Source: Flavobacteriales bacterium UBA7612 (GTDB lineage Bacteria > Bacteroidota > Bacteroidia > Flavobacteriales > Weeksellaceae). From it: a DNA stretch of 31,285 nucleotides. Both the position numbers and the translations under genes were made by a program. The notes beneath the pieces were generated by a model that saw only the letters and a program-made list of their open reading frames with translations, was not told the DNA's origin and ran no database searches. This document shows, piece after piece, positions 1 to 7,920 of the stretch. The stretch's first letter is position 1. The number at the start of each line of letters is the position of its first letter. The stretch covers positions 53,709-84,993 of the forward strand of contig DLJQ01000008.1 in the NCBI GenBank assembly GCA_002484335.1. Reading direction: 5' to 3'.

Positions 1-112
1 ACCTCGTCGTTACACAGGAACTTCTTTAAAATACCAAAGAAAAGTTTCTAAAGCGATCAAAAGAGCTCGTCACTTAGCATTAATGCCATTCATTGGTGAT
101 CAATTAAAATAA
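1..112 (+). CDS. rpsR: 30S ribosomal protein S18, C-terminal part
   Basis: The window opens inside this gene. Reading from base 2 gives PRRYTGTSLKYQRKVSKAIK, then RARHLALMPFIGDQLK and a TAA stop at 110-112. The YQRKV-KAIKRARHLALMPF stretch is the diagnostic C-terminus of bacterial S18, a small-subunit protein that contacts S6 on the platform of the 30S ribosome. The gene lies 22 bp before rplI on the same strand, the usual rpsF-rpsR-rplI order, so the two are very probably co-transcribed. The N-terminal half lies outside the window. Confidence 0.95.
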   Translation, partial: PRRYTGTSLKYQRKVSKAIKRARHLALMPFIGDQLK

Positions 113-134
113 TAAAACCTAAAATTAAAATATC

Positions 135-788
135 ATGAACGTAATTTTAAGACAAGATGTAGAAGGTTTAGGTTTTGAATTTGAAGTTGTTTCAGTAAAA
201 CCTGGATACGCACGTAACTTCTTAATCCCTCGTGGATTAGTGTCAGTTGCAACACCAAATAATGTAAAAGCTTTAAACGAAGTTTTAGAAACTCGTAAAG
301 CTGAAGAAGCTTCATTAATCGCTTCTGCAAAAGAAAAATCAGCTAAATTAGACGGTTTAGTTGTTAAAATTGAAGCTAAAGTTGGTTCTGGAGACAAATT
401 ATTTGGATCTGTTAACAATGCTGATTTAGCTGAAGCTTTAGTTAAAGCTGGAGTAGAAATCGAAAAGAAAAATATCAAAATTCCTGGTAACACGATCAAG
501 CGTTTAGGAAAATACGAAGCAAAAGTTCGTTTCCACAGAGAAGTTGAGGTAGATTACTCTTTCGAAATCGTTCCAGATGCTGCATCTATAAAAGCTGCTG
601 AAGAAGCTGCTAAGACAAGAGCAGAATTAGCTAAATTAGATGCTGAAAAAGCGTCTAGAGCTAACACAGAAGAAGGTTCTTTCTTTAACTTCGATAACCC
701 TATTTACGCTAACGATAAAAAAGCGAAAAAAGAGGAAGAAACAACTGAAGAAGTTGTTGCTGAAGAAGCTCCAAAAACTGAAGAATAA
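135..788 (+). CDS. rplI: 50S ribosomal protein L9 with long charged C-terminal tail
   Basis: L9 binds 23S rRNA near the L1 stalk and helps maintain reading fidelity. Residues 1-47 are the classic N-terminal rRNA-binding domain (MNVILRQDVEGLG, then KPGYARNFLIPRG). A long helix and the C-terminal domain follow to about residue 150 (KIPGNTIKRLGKYEAKVRFH). Typical L9 has about 150 residues; this one has 217. The extra 65 or so residues are Ala/Glu/Lys-rich with a short aromatic island (FFNFDNPIY) and end in a Lys/Glu-rich tail. The extension is in frame and shows the same codon style as the rest, so it looks like real protein. The start is the only ATG that gives the conserved N-terminus. It follows rpsR by 22 bp and is followed by a strong terminator. 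Confidence 0.96.
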   Translation: MNVILRQDVEGLGFEFEVVSVKPGYARNFLIPRGLVSVATPNNVKALNEVLETRKAEEASLIASAKEKSAKLDGLVVKIEAKVGSGDKLFGSVNNADLAEALVKAGVEIEKKNIKIPGNTIKRLGKYEAKVRFHREVEVDYSFEIVPDAASIKAAEEAAKTRAELAKLDAEKASRANTEEGSFFNFDNPIYANDKKAKKEEETTEEVVAEEAPKTEE

Positions 789-808
789 TCAATTATTCGA
801 TATAAATA

Positions 809-837
809 AAAACCTCGCAATTTTGCGAGGTTTTTTT
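809..837 (+). terminator. Rho-independent terminator after rplI
   Basis: A 10-bp perfect stem (AACCTCGCAA at 811-820, TTGCGAGGTT at 823-832) with a 2-nt apex is followed by a run of T to 837. It ends the rpsR-rplI transcript. Confidence 0.9.
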
Positions 838-838
838 A

Positions 839-1014
839 TGCTTATATTTTTTATTTTTTGGAACAAAGCGCAACATTAATGTTGCTTTCCTTACGAGTTG
901 TTATTCCAAAGTATCTAGCAAAAACAACTTTTCAAGGTTGTTTTCACTAGCTAATCAGTTTTGTGAAAAATATTATTTTTTCGGAATCCAACAAACTTTT
1001 ATTATAACTTATTA
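839..1014. other. Gene-free spacer with two hairpins
   Basis: No credible coding frame. It holds a 16-bp perfect palindrome, GCAACATTAATGTTGC, at 870-885, and a second hairpin at 915-950 with 14-nt arms (CTAGCAAAAACAAC and GTTGTTTTCACTAG, 12 of 14 pairing) around an 8-nt loop. Neither is followed by a clear T-run, so they do not look like ordinary terminators. Function unknown. Confidence 0.55.
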
Positions 1015-1403
1015 TGTTATTCTGAGCCTGTCAAAGAATCAATAAGTTCTTCAGTGTTTAAGTTTTTATGTGTTTAAGGTCAGCGTAAAACTTAGAACTC
1101 AGAACTCAAAACTCACTACTTATAACTTACGAGATGTCATTCTAAGCTTGTCAAAGAATCAATAAGTTTTTCAGTGTTTACGTTATTATGTTCTTAAGTT
1201 ATAACTTAAAAAGTATCATGTAAAACTTATAACTCATTACTTGTAACTCACAAAATGTCATTCTGAGATTGTCGAAGAATCAATAAGTTCTTCAATTTAA
1301 CTTATCACTTAAAACTCAAAACTCATTACTTATAATTCACCAACTGTCATTCTGAATCTATCGAAGAATAATAGAACGTTTCGACAGGCTCAACGTGACA
1401 TTT
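1015..1403. repeat. Degenerate tandem repeat, about 120-bp unit, REP-like head
   Basis: Four units start at 1015, 1135, 1256 and 1345. Each begins with a variant of TGTCATTCTGAGCTTGTCRA and continues AGAATCAATAAGTTCTTCAG. The tail holds short iterations of AACTCA and ACTTATAAC types. The first two units are 120 and 121 bp, the third is shortened to 89 bp, and the fourth is cut short. The fourth is answered by an inverted copy of the head at 1381-1403 (TCGACAGGCTCAACGTGACA), so the last unit can fold into a long imperfect hairpin. I recall this head motif as a frequent intergenic repeat in flavobacterial genomes; that recollection cannot be tested here. No coding potential. Confidence 0.8.
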
Positions 1404-1418
1404 TAAAACAGATAAAAT

Positions 1419-1543
1419 TGTCATTTCGAGTGAAATTCGATTAGAATTTTGTATCGAGAAATAGATAATTTACTACAATTTTCTGTCTAAGATTTCGATA
1501 CAATTTTTCTATATTCTATTTCGAAAAATCACTCAATCTGACA
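1419..1543. repeat. Second REP-like inverted repeat
   Basis: The left arm starts TGTCATTTCGAGTGAAATTC at 1419. The right arm ends with the complement, reading TGTCAGATTGAGTGATTTTT on the minus strand from 1543. Inside, TTGTATCGAGAAATAG (from about 1450) is mirrored by GATTTCGATACAA (about 1490-1503), so the whole 125 bp can fold as a long imperfect hairpin. It ends 45 bp before the CRISPR array. From 1544 to 1588 nothing recognisable is seen. Confidence 0.7.
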
Positions 1544-1588
1544 GAGAAATAACTAAAAACCTCATTCTAGTATCTAAAATCCAAAAAT

Positions 1589-2086
1589 GTTGTGATTACC
1601 TTTCAAAATAAGGGTTGTTACAACGGTAAAGGCACTCGAAAAGATGTTTTGGCAGTTGTGATTACCTTTCAAAATAAGGGTTGTTACAACATATAAAATA
1701 TGGCTATAGCACCAGTTTGTGTTGTGATTACCTTTCAAAATAAGGGCTGTTACAACTTCTTATGTTGTTGTTTCTCGTTTCGTAGAGTTGTGATTACCTT
1801 TCAAAATAAGGGTTGTTACAACTTCATTAAAATAAGTACTACTAAGTATATAGTTGTGATTACCTTTCAAAATAAGGGCTGTTACAACCTCCACGAACTA
1901 GAAAACCTTTATTATTGTGTTGTGATTACCTTTCAAAATAAGGGTTGTTACAACATACGGAAATTCAAGACAATACGGAAATTCGTTGTGATTACCTTTC
2001 AAAATAAGGGCTGTTACAACAAAATTATCAGAAGACTTCATAAGAGAATTGTTGTGATTACCTTTCAAAATAAGGGTTGTTACAAC
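1589..2086 (-). CRISPR. Type VI-B CRISPR array, 8 repeats and 7 spacers
   Basis: 36-bp repeats start at 1589, 1655, 1721, 1787, 1853, 1919, 1985 and 2051; all seven spacers are exactly 30 bp. On the plus strand each repeat starts GTTGTGATTACC and ends GTTACAAC. Read on the minus strand it runs GTTGTAACA(A/G)CCCTT, ATTTTG, AAAGGTAATCACAAC, which matches the known Cas13b direct-repeat form, with complementary GTTGT/ACAAC ends and a T-rich centre. The crRNAs are therefore expected from the minus strand, the same strand as cas13b, with the repeat 3' of the spacer. The repeats are identical except for plus-strand repeat position 27, which reads T,T,C,T,C,T,C,T from left to right. The last repeat (1589) shows no decay. 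Confidence 0.98.
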
Positions 2087-2249
2087 CTCAAAGTTGCAAA
2101 GCCTTATATAATGAGAAGTGTAAACGATTTTTGGTTAAAAAAATCGACAAATATTGTTCTAAAATCTTCCTTTTATAACGTTTTTTTCTATCCTATTTCT
2201 TTCTCCAATTTATTTTTTACTAGCAAAAAGTAGTCCAAAATTACTATAA
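2087..2249 (-). promoter_or_regulatory. Probable CRISPR leader between cas13b and array
   Basis: This 163-bp AT-rich stretch lies upstream of the array in the direction of crRNA transcription and directly after the cas13b stop. It holds a hairpin at 2125-2146 (8-bp stem, CGATTTTT/AAAAATCG) without a following T-run on the minus strand, so it need not block read-through from cas13b. I could not identify a convincing TAnnTTTG promoter. The array may have its own promoter here or be transcribed together with cas13b. The leader role is inferred from position only. Confidence 0.5.
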
Positions 2250-5200
2250 TTATTTTAAAGATTGATTAAAATATTTTTGTTCCATTTCTGTCTTTTTATT
2301 CCCTTTTCCTCTAGGATATAAATTACTATGTAAAATATTTAAAAAAATTGAACATACGTCTTTAATGTTTTGGTTTAAATCTTCGAATGATTTTGCTTTA
2401 AGTGGTTTTATTTCATTAGTAATGAATTTGGCTTCAATATTTTTTATAAAAATATCATAATTGATTTTTGGAATATCAAAATGAGCTACATTATTACGAG
2501 TATCATTCTCATTATATTCATTTTCAAAAGTATTATTGTTATCTAAATGTATATCATAAACATTAACATAATCTTTTCCATAAGGTATTTTGGTATCAAT
2601 TTTAATAATAAAATATTTTTCTAATGCCATAAATACTTTAGATACTTTAACAGAAGATGATATAATTAAATTATTAATAGCATTTAAACTTTCAAATGAT
2701 AATTCTTTTTTTTCTAATAAATTTTCTCTAATTTTCTTATTATCGCTTTCCTCTTTTTCATATTCTAGTTCTGGAAACAATAACTTAGTTGAAGTGTATA
2801 TTTTTGTTAAAAATGTATCTTTACTATTAGAAATTAATTTAAATAATACAGCTAAATTTTCAATTTTACTAAAGGGAACAACTAAGTTATATAAATGTTT
2901 GTTATTTGCATCCTTTATATCAAACTCAATTGTACTTGTTAGAATTTTTGTCACATTTTCTTTTGCTTTATTTATAATTGTTTTGTCTAGTTTTAGATAT
3001 TGCATTGCAATTTCGTAAAGCAAAGCATCTTCTAATTTTGTTGTCCTAAGTTCGTTAAATAATTTTCCATTTTCTTTATATTCATCTTTAGGTAATATTT
3101 CTTTGTAATAAAAAGAATTAATCAAAAATGGAATATTTTCTGAAGCACTGTATTTTATCAATTCATTTTCGATTGTTATTTTCTTTTTCTGTTTCAGATA
3201 ATTTATAAAATGCGAAATATTGATGTATATTATATCCTTAGCTAATAGCTTTTCGTAATCTCCTTTTCTTTCTTTTTTCTTGTAACGTCCATTTATCCAA
3301 AGCCCAAAATTTTCTTTTGTTTTATTGTACATTTCATTTAAAGAATCGCTGGAAAAAAACAAGGTTTTAAAATCTTCATCATCAAAAAATCTTTTTTCAG
3401 TAAAAAGCTGTTCTAAATATTTTTTGTATTCTGTTACCTCATCAAAAGCAAATATCCATCTACAAAAATCATTAAATTCTTCTTTTGTTATATTAAATCT
3501 TTTGTGATGTCCATTTTCTTCAACTTGTTTATCGTATATTTTTCTAAAATACATTAGATTCCAAGCTTTATGTAAAAATCGTAATTTGAATTGTTTTCCC
3601 TTATTTTTTTTCTGAAATTCATCTTCTAAACCAAGTTCTTTTGATTTTTTAAAAAGATTATCATATCTATTTTCTTGTTTTTTTGTCTCTACTAAAATTT
3701 CTAGAAAAGGATTGTATTGTTCTGTATTATTACGAATAGGTTCTTGGTATTTTGCTAATAATCTTTTCGGAAATAATTTACGATGTTCCGTTGTAATAAT
3801 ATCATCTGCAAGACTATTTTTTAGTTGATTGAATTCGGGTATTAAATTAGATAAGAAATAATTAGATAATAATATATTCCCTCTATTATCTATTTTTTTA
3901 TCATTTCCATATAAAGCATCTTCTAGTAAATAGATGAACAATTTACGTTGGATAGAAAATAGTTTCCATTCTTTGTTTGTTAGTTGTATTTTTATTTGGA
4001 TTGAATTGTTTTGGATGGCAAAAGGAAAATCCCAATCTGGATATTTTTTCAAATGTTCCTTATAAGTTACATAATCTACAACCTTACCTTGATGATATTT
4101 TATTTTATCATATTCTTTTTTTGTTTTTTCTTTTTTTGCTTTAGCTAAATAATCTATTTGTTCATCTGTTGTGTAAAATTGATATAATTTGAATTTTGCA
4201 TTTTTTCCAAAATAATTATTTTCAGCTAAAAAGCGTAAAGCAATTTCCATAAATCTATCTTGATTTCTTCCATAAGACATCAATAATTTATTTTCTTTAA
4301 TACGTTTTTTTAGTTTTTCTAAAATACTATTTTCTTTTTCACTTAATTCTTCTATTTCTTCCTCTATTTTTTCCTCTTCGAAACTGTTTGTATTCTTTTT
4401 ATTTTTTAGCTGATCTAATCTAAAATTAGCATCTTTTAATTCAGGAGATAAATAATATTCTTGATGTAATTTTACTTCTAATTCTTTAGATATTTTATAT
4501 TCATCAAGGTCAAAAAGATGTTTTTTCTTTTTAAAAAGGTTTGTAATAACATATTTCAGAAAATAATTATGTTCTTCTTTTCCTTTAAATGTAGGAAAAG
4601 AACGAAAAATTTCGGTTTCAATAACATATTTTTCAAGTGAATTTGTCATTGTTGTAAATTGCCTTTCGGGTTCTATATTCTTATTCCAAGCTGTTGGATA
4701 TTTATTAAGATACTGTATAATATCACGAAAATTAATTAAGTTTTTTTCTTCATTATTAATATCTTGACTTGTTAGTTTTTTAGAAAAGAATGTGAAAATA
4801 TCCCTTTTATGATGAAATTCATCATCATTACGTTTAAAACCTCTAATTTTAGAAATAAGTTGATTGGCTTCATTTTTATACAAAAAGAGAGAAAGAATAA
4901 ATAAATGAGCAATATTAGAAAGATACTTTCCTTTTTTTATTGTAAAAATAGGATGATTTTCAATTAGATTATATTCAAAATCTTCATCAACTGTAATAAA
5001 GAGTAATTCATCGATTACCTCTTTTAAGTTAAGTTTTGAAAATTTATCTCTTACATTCTTCTGCATTTCTCCATTAGGGAAAAACTTATTAATGATACTT
5101 TTTACTATTTCTTTATGAGAATTTTCATTTTCGTTAAATTTTTCAAAAGATAAATTATTTTCTTTTATGTAATTGGATATAATAGAAAACTGAAATGCAT

Positions 5201-5579
5201 CTTTAATGAAAGGAATTATTTTATCAGATTTTTCAATATTTTCTTCTGAAAGTTTATCAAATGTATGAACGTAATGGCTATTACAATCTCTTATTCTTTT
5301 AATAAGTTCATATAATTCTGTTTCGAATGTAAAGAAATCTTTTTGTAATGTGATATATTTAGTTGGTTGGAATTTTTTTAAATTTTCATTTAATTTCGAT
5401 TCAAAGATAGATTTATCGATGTTTTTAAATGTATGCCCAATACAAAAATGATAAATACGTTCTGTTTTGGAATGTTCATTTTTTAATATTAAATCAAAAT
5501 TTCTTTTTGCTTTTTCAGCAATAGGACCAATATTTCCTTTATTATTAAAGATAGTTCTAAATTGTTTCTCACTTTCCAT
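2250..5579 (-). CDS. cas13b: Cas13b, RNA-guided RNase of type VI-B CRISPR
   Basis: Cas13b processes its own crRNAs and, on pairing with target RNA, cleaves RNA through two HEPN domains. Both catalytic R-x4-H motifs are present and intact: HEPN1 R97-DCNS-H102 (in the RDCNSHYVH context) near the N-terminus, and HEPN2 R1028-NNVA-H1033 near the C-terminus. This N- and C-terminal placement is the Cas13b layout. The middle holds the family-typical segment QDRFMEIALRFLAENNYFGK and KLYQFYTTDEQ (about 440-474), in the lid region that in this family takes part in crRNA processing. It is preceded by a charged, probably coiled-coil stretch (about 382-432). At 1109 residues the length is normal for the family. 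The gene stands alone: no cas1, cas2, csx27 or csx28 nearby. The array lies downstream on the same strand. The start is the first ATG of the open frame. Confidence 0.97.
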   Translation of the reverse strand: MESEKQFRTIFNNKGNIGPIAEKAKRNFDLILKNEHSKTERIYHFCIGHTFKNIDKSIFESKLNENLKKFQPTKYITLQKDFFTFETELYELIKRIRDCNSHYVHTFDKLSEENIEKSDKIIPFIKDAFQFSIISNYIKENNLSFEKFNENENSHKEIVKSIINKFFPNGEMQKNVRDKFSKLNLKEVIDELLFITVDEDFEYNLIENHPIFTIKKGKYLSNIAHLFILSLFLYKNEANQLISKIRGFKRNDDEFHHKRDIFTFFSKKLTSQDINNEEKNLINFRDIIQYLNKYPTAWNKNIEPERQFTTMTNSLEKYVIETEIFRSFPTFKGKEEHNYFLKYVITNLFKKKKHLFDLDEYKISKELEVKLHQEYYLSPELKDANFRLDQLKNKKNTNSFEEEKIEEEIEELSEKENSILEKLKKRIKENKLLMSYGRNQDRFMEIALRFLAENNYFGKNAKFKLYQFYTTDEQIDYLAKAKKEKTKKEYDKIKYHQGKVVDYVTYKEHLKKYPDWDFPFAIQNNSIQIKIQLTNKEWKLFSIQRKLFIYLLEDALYGNDKKIDNRGNILLSNYFLSNLIPEFNQLKNSLADDIITTEHRKLFPKRLLAKYQEPIRNNTEQYNPFLEILVETKKQENRYDNLFKKSKELGLEDEFQKKNKGKQFKLRFLHKAWNLMYFRKIYDKQVEENGHHKRFNITKEEFNDFCRWIFAFDEVTEYKKYLEQLFTEKRFFDDEDFKTLFFSSDSLNEMYNKTKENFGLWINGRYKKKERKGDYEKLLAKDIIYINISHFINYLKQKKKITIENELIKYSASENIPFLINSFYYKEILPKDEYKENGKLFNELRTTKLEDALLYEIAMQYLKLDKTIINKAKENVTKILTSTIEFDIKDANNKHLYNLVVPFSKIENLAVLFKLISNSKDTFLTKIYTSTKLLFPELEYEKEESDNKKIRENLLEKKELSFESLNAINNLIISSSVKVSKVFMALEKYFIIKIDTKIPYGKDYVNVYDIHLDNNNTFENEYNENDTRNNVAHFDIPKINYDIFIKNIEAKFITNEIKPLKAKSFEDLNQNIKDVCSIFLNILHSNLYPRGKGNKKTEMEQKYFNQSLK

Positions 5580-5679
5580 TTTTCTAGTAATCTATGTTGT
5601 GTTGTAAAATTGTTAAGATACATTAAAAATGTTTATCTATAAGTTGAAAAATATAAAGTGATTTGCTAATCTTTATCAT

Positions 5680-5710
5680 AAAAAAAATGACTTAGTGAAA
5701 CTAAGCCATT
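5680..5710 (-). terminator. Terminator of the PQQ-repeat gene
   Basis: A 10-bp stem (ATGACTTAGT at 5687-5696 against ACTAAGCCAT at 5700-5709, one G-T pair, 3-nt loop) is followed on the minus strand by seven T. It separates the upstream gene from cas13b, so cas13b should have its own promoter in 5580-5680; I could not pick one with confidence. Confidence 0.8.
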
Positions 5711-5735
5711 TTCATTATTTTATTAAAACTATTTA

Positions 5736-7670
5736 TTAATGATATATTTTAAGATCTTTATCATTAGCATAATAGATATTGTCATTAATGTCATCTATAT
5801 CATAAATTGGTTTATTAGAAGCTAAATCTATTTTTGAAACTTCAACACCATCTTTTTTTCTTACTTTTATAAGCTCAGGACCATTTGTACCACGATTTAA
5901 AATAAAAGCATAATTATTATTTTGCTTCAAACCATTGAAACGATTTTTTACTAAACTCATTACATTTTTATCGATGGCACTAGAAAAATCATCATAAGCA
6001 TCAGCTTGATTGTTTAGTTTTCTACTAGTTTTGTCTGAAACAAGATTAGATCTTTGTTCGTTTCCTTTTTCATCTGCATACACAAATTGAGCATTTGCAA
6101 CGCCTTTATTTAATTCTCGTTTAGTTCCGAAATAACCTTGACCTATTATTCCTCCTGTTTTTAATAAACGTCTTGCAGCTTCACCAGGTTCTTTATACGA
6201 TTTTTGATAGATTGTATTTCCTTCGTTATCTATTCCAATAACATCATTTTGACCAACAATACAAATTCCCCAATCAAAAGATTCTAAACTTTGTATAGTT
6301 TTATCATTTTCTACATCAATTTTACCTTTTGGTTTAGGACTATCTTCATTTGTTGCATTAAAAGTATAAATACGTTTATTATTATAAACGATAAATTTAT
6401 CATCTTTAGCATCAAAAACTAAAGGACGTTTTTTATCAAATTCAATATTCTTTTTCCAGATTTTTTTTCCAGAAGAATAATCGACCATATTTCCAAAAGT
6501 ATCAGTTAAATAAAAAACACGGTTATTATTTACAGCACCTAAATAATATACTTGATCATCAGATTTATCTGCAATCTCCACAAATTTTTTCCATTTGTTT
6601 TGACCATTATTATCTATTAAATTCATTTCATTGTCTGCGATGTATAGATAATCATTATCTACAGAAATTACTTGCTTAATGTCTTTTCCTTTAGCATCTT
6701 TTTTCCAAACTTTGTTTCCAGAAGCATAATCATAAAAATTGAATCCAGATTGATGAGCTATCAAAATTTTATCACCATTGTCTTCTAAGTAAGAAATGTA
6801 TTTTGTAGTAATATCATCTTTCCATATTTTATCTCCAGTTGAAGCATCTAAAATATTTAATTTTTGTTTTGACGATAAAATATTACCACCATTTAAAATT
6901 GTAATTATACGATCACCATTTCCACTAACGTAAAAATTATTAATAGGGTAGTTTGTTTTCCACTTAATAGTTCCATTTGATGCATCTAACGCAAAAAGTA
7001 AGTTTTTTATACCAGCATAAATAGTTCCATTACTTGTAATGATTTTGTTTTTACCAATAGCTGTGTCATTTTTTACTAAACTTTTTAGAAAATTATTAAA
7101 TGATTCTTTTAATGTATCTAAATTTCCAACATTGCTAACCCAATTGGTTTTATTTGTTGATAAATTAAAATTAATAAAGTTGATTTCGTCACCTTTTTGC
7201 CCAAGTATTAATAATTGATTTTTAGATGGAATAATAGTCGTAGAATAAAGAATATATCCATACTCAGCTGCATTAAAAACAACTTCTCCAGTTGTGTTAT
7301 TTACTATAACGCTGTTATTGTCGAACTTTATTTGTACATAAGGCGAATCAGCAATAAATTCAATATCGGCATCACTAGAAAAAGCTTTAAGAAAATCATT
7401 ATTAGAAATAGCATCATAAGCTTTTGCTAAATCATTTAATTTCGTTTGATTATTAACTTTTTTAATATCTAAACTCCAATCAATATTTTTTGTAGTAGGG
7501 TTAACGCTAGAAATACCATCTTTTGTTTTTACCAATACATTTCCTGTTAATGGTTCTACTTTTAATTCTTGAATAGGATTATTAAAAGAAATTGTTTCCT
7601 GAGCGGATAGAAAATTGCTAGATAAGCTCATAGTAAAGGCTAATCCTAAAGAAAAAATAGATTTTTTCAT
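5736..7670 (-). CDS. Exported PQQ-binding-like beta-propeller protein
   Basis: 644 residues. An N-terminal signal peptide (about residues 1-24, ending LSAQ) points to export. The rest is a series of beta-propeller blades with the recurring motif of PQQ/quinoprotein-like repeats: LDASNGTIKWK, LDASTGDKIWKDD, YDYASGNKVWKKD and DYSSGKKIWKK. Such propellers serve as enzyme domains or as protein-binding scaffolds (BamB is one example). I see no cofactor-binding or dehydrogenase signature, no lipobox and no T9SS sorting domain, so its role is open. It is monocistronic, with its own terminator and a 250-bp upstream gap. Although it lies next to cas13b, nothing suggests a functional link. Confidence 0.85.
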   Translation of the reverse strand: MKKSIFSLGLAFTMSLSSNFLSAQETISFNNPIQELKVEPLTGNVLVKTKDGISSVNPTTKNIDWSLDIKKVNNQTKLNDLAKAYDAISNNDFLKAFSSDADIEFIADSPYVQIKFDNNSVIVNNTTGEVVFNAAEYGYILYSTTIIPSKNQLLILGQKGDEINFINFNLSTNKTNWVSNVGNLDTLKESFNNFLKSLVKNDTAIGKNKIITSNGTIYAGIKNLLFALDASNGTIKWKTNYPINNFYVSGNGDRIITILNGGNILSSKQKLNILDASTGDKIWKDDITTKYISYLEDNGDKILIAHQSGFNFYDYASGNKVWKKDAKGKDIKQVISVDNDYLYIADNEMNLIDNNGQNKWKKFVEIADKSDDQVYYLGAVNNNRVFYLTDTFGNMVDYSSGKKIWKKNIEFDKKRPLVFDAKDDKFIVYNNKRIYTFNATNEDSPKPKGKIDVENDKTIQSLESFDWGICIVGQNDVIGIDNEGNTIYQKSYKEPGEAARRLLKTGGIIGQGYFGTKRELNKGVANAQFVYADEKGNEQRSNLVSDKTSRKLNNQADAYDDFSSAIDKNVMSLVKNRFNGLKQNNNYAFILNRGTNGPELIKVRKKDGVEVSKIDLASNKPIYDIDDINDNIYYANDKDLKIYH

Positions 7671-7863
7671 AATAATTATAGTATAAGTTATTGATTAAGA
7701 GTTTAAAATTAACATTTTATTTTATTTTTAAATAATATTGTTAATAAAATTGTAAAGATTAATTTATAGTAGTCAAGTTTTTATTGAAGTAATTACAGAA
7801 AAACCAATAATAAGTATAATTATATTGATTGAAAAAAATACCTGAAAATGGCTATAATATATG

Positions 7864-7896
7864 TTTGTAAACAAATTCAAAAAATGATTAGCTTTG
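7864..7896 (+). promoter_or_regulatory. Flavobacterial-type promoter for the SH3 gene cluster
   Basis: A -33 TTTG (7864-7867) and a -7 TAGCTTTG (7889-7896, matching TAnnTTTG) are separated by 21 bp, within the 17-23 bp known for this group. The ATG follows at 7921. The -33 box also lies in a small inverted repeat, TTTGTAAACAAA. The rest of the 7671-7920 gap holds nothing else recognisable. Confidence 0.6.
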
Positions 7897-7920
7897 ACTA
7901 TTCGAATAAAATAATAAAAC

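Noticed and set aside
640..879. Open frame in the end of rplI running past its terminator
   Set aside because: A shifted reading of the Lys/Glu-rich L9 tail, crossing the terminator; no start context or family pattern.
2125..2146. Hairpin in the leader as a cas13b terminator
   Set aside because: The stem is only A-T rich with two G-C pairs and lacks a T-run on the minus strand.
1700..2233. Open frame of 177 codons across the CRISPR array
   Set aside because: It is made of the repeat read through in one frame (VVITFQNKGCYN recurring) because repeat plus spacer is 66 bp, a multiple of three. Not a gene.
2590..3018. Antisense open frame inside cas13b
   Set aside because: Mirror of AT-rich coding sequence; low-complexity Ser/Phe/Ile content and no own signals.
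5580..5735. Possible small accessory gene (csx27/csx28 type) next to cas13b
   Set aside because: Only 156 bp, including a terminator; no open frame of sufficient size on either strand.
7215..7430. Plus-strand open frame inside the propeller gene
   Set aside because: Shadow of the minus-strand coding sequence; no domain or start signal.
5736..7670. Beta-propeller gene as a partner of Cas13b
   Set aside because: Exported by signal peptide, separated from cas13b by a strong terminator, and similar proteins are common away from CRISPR loci.
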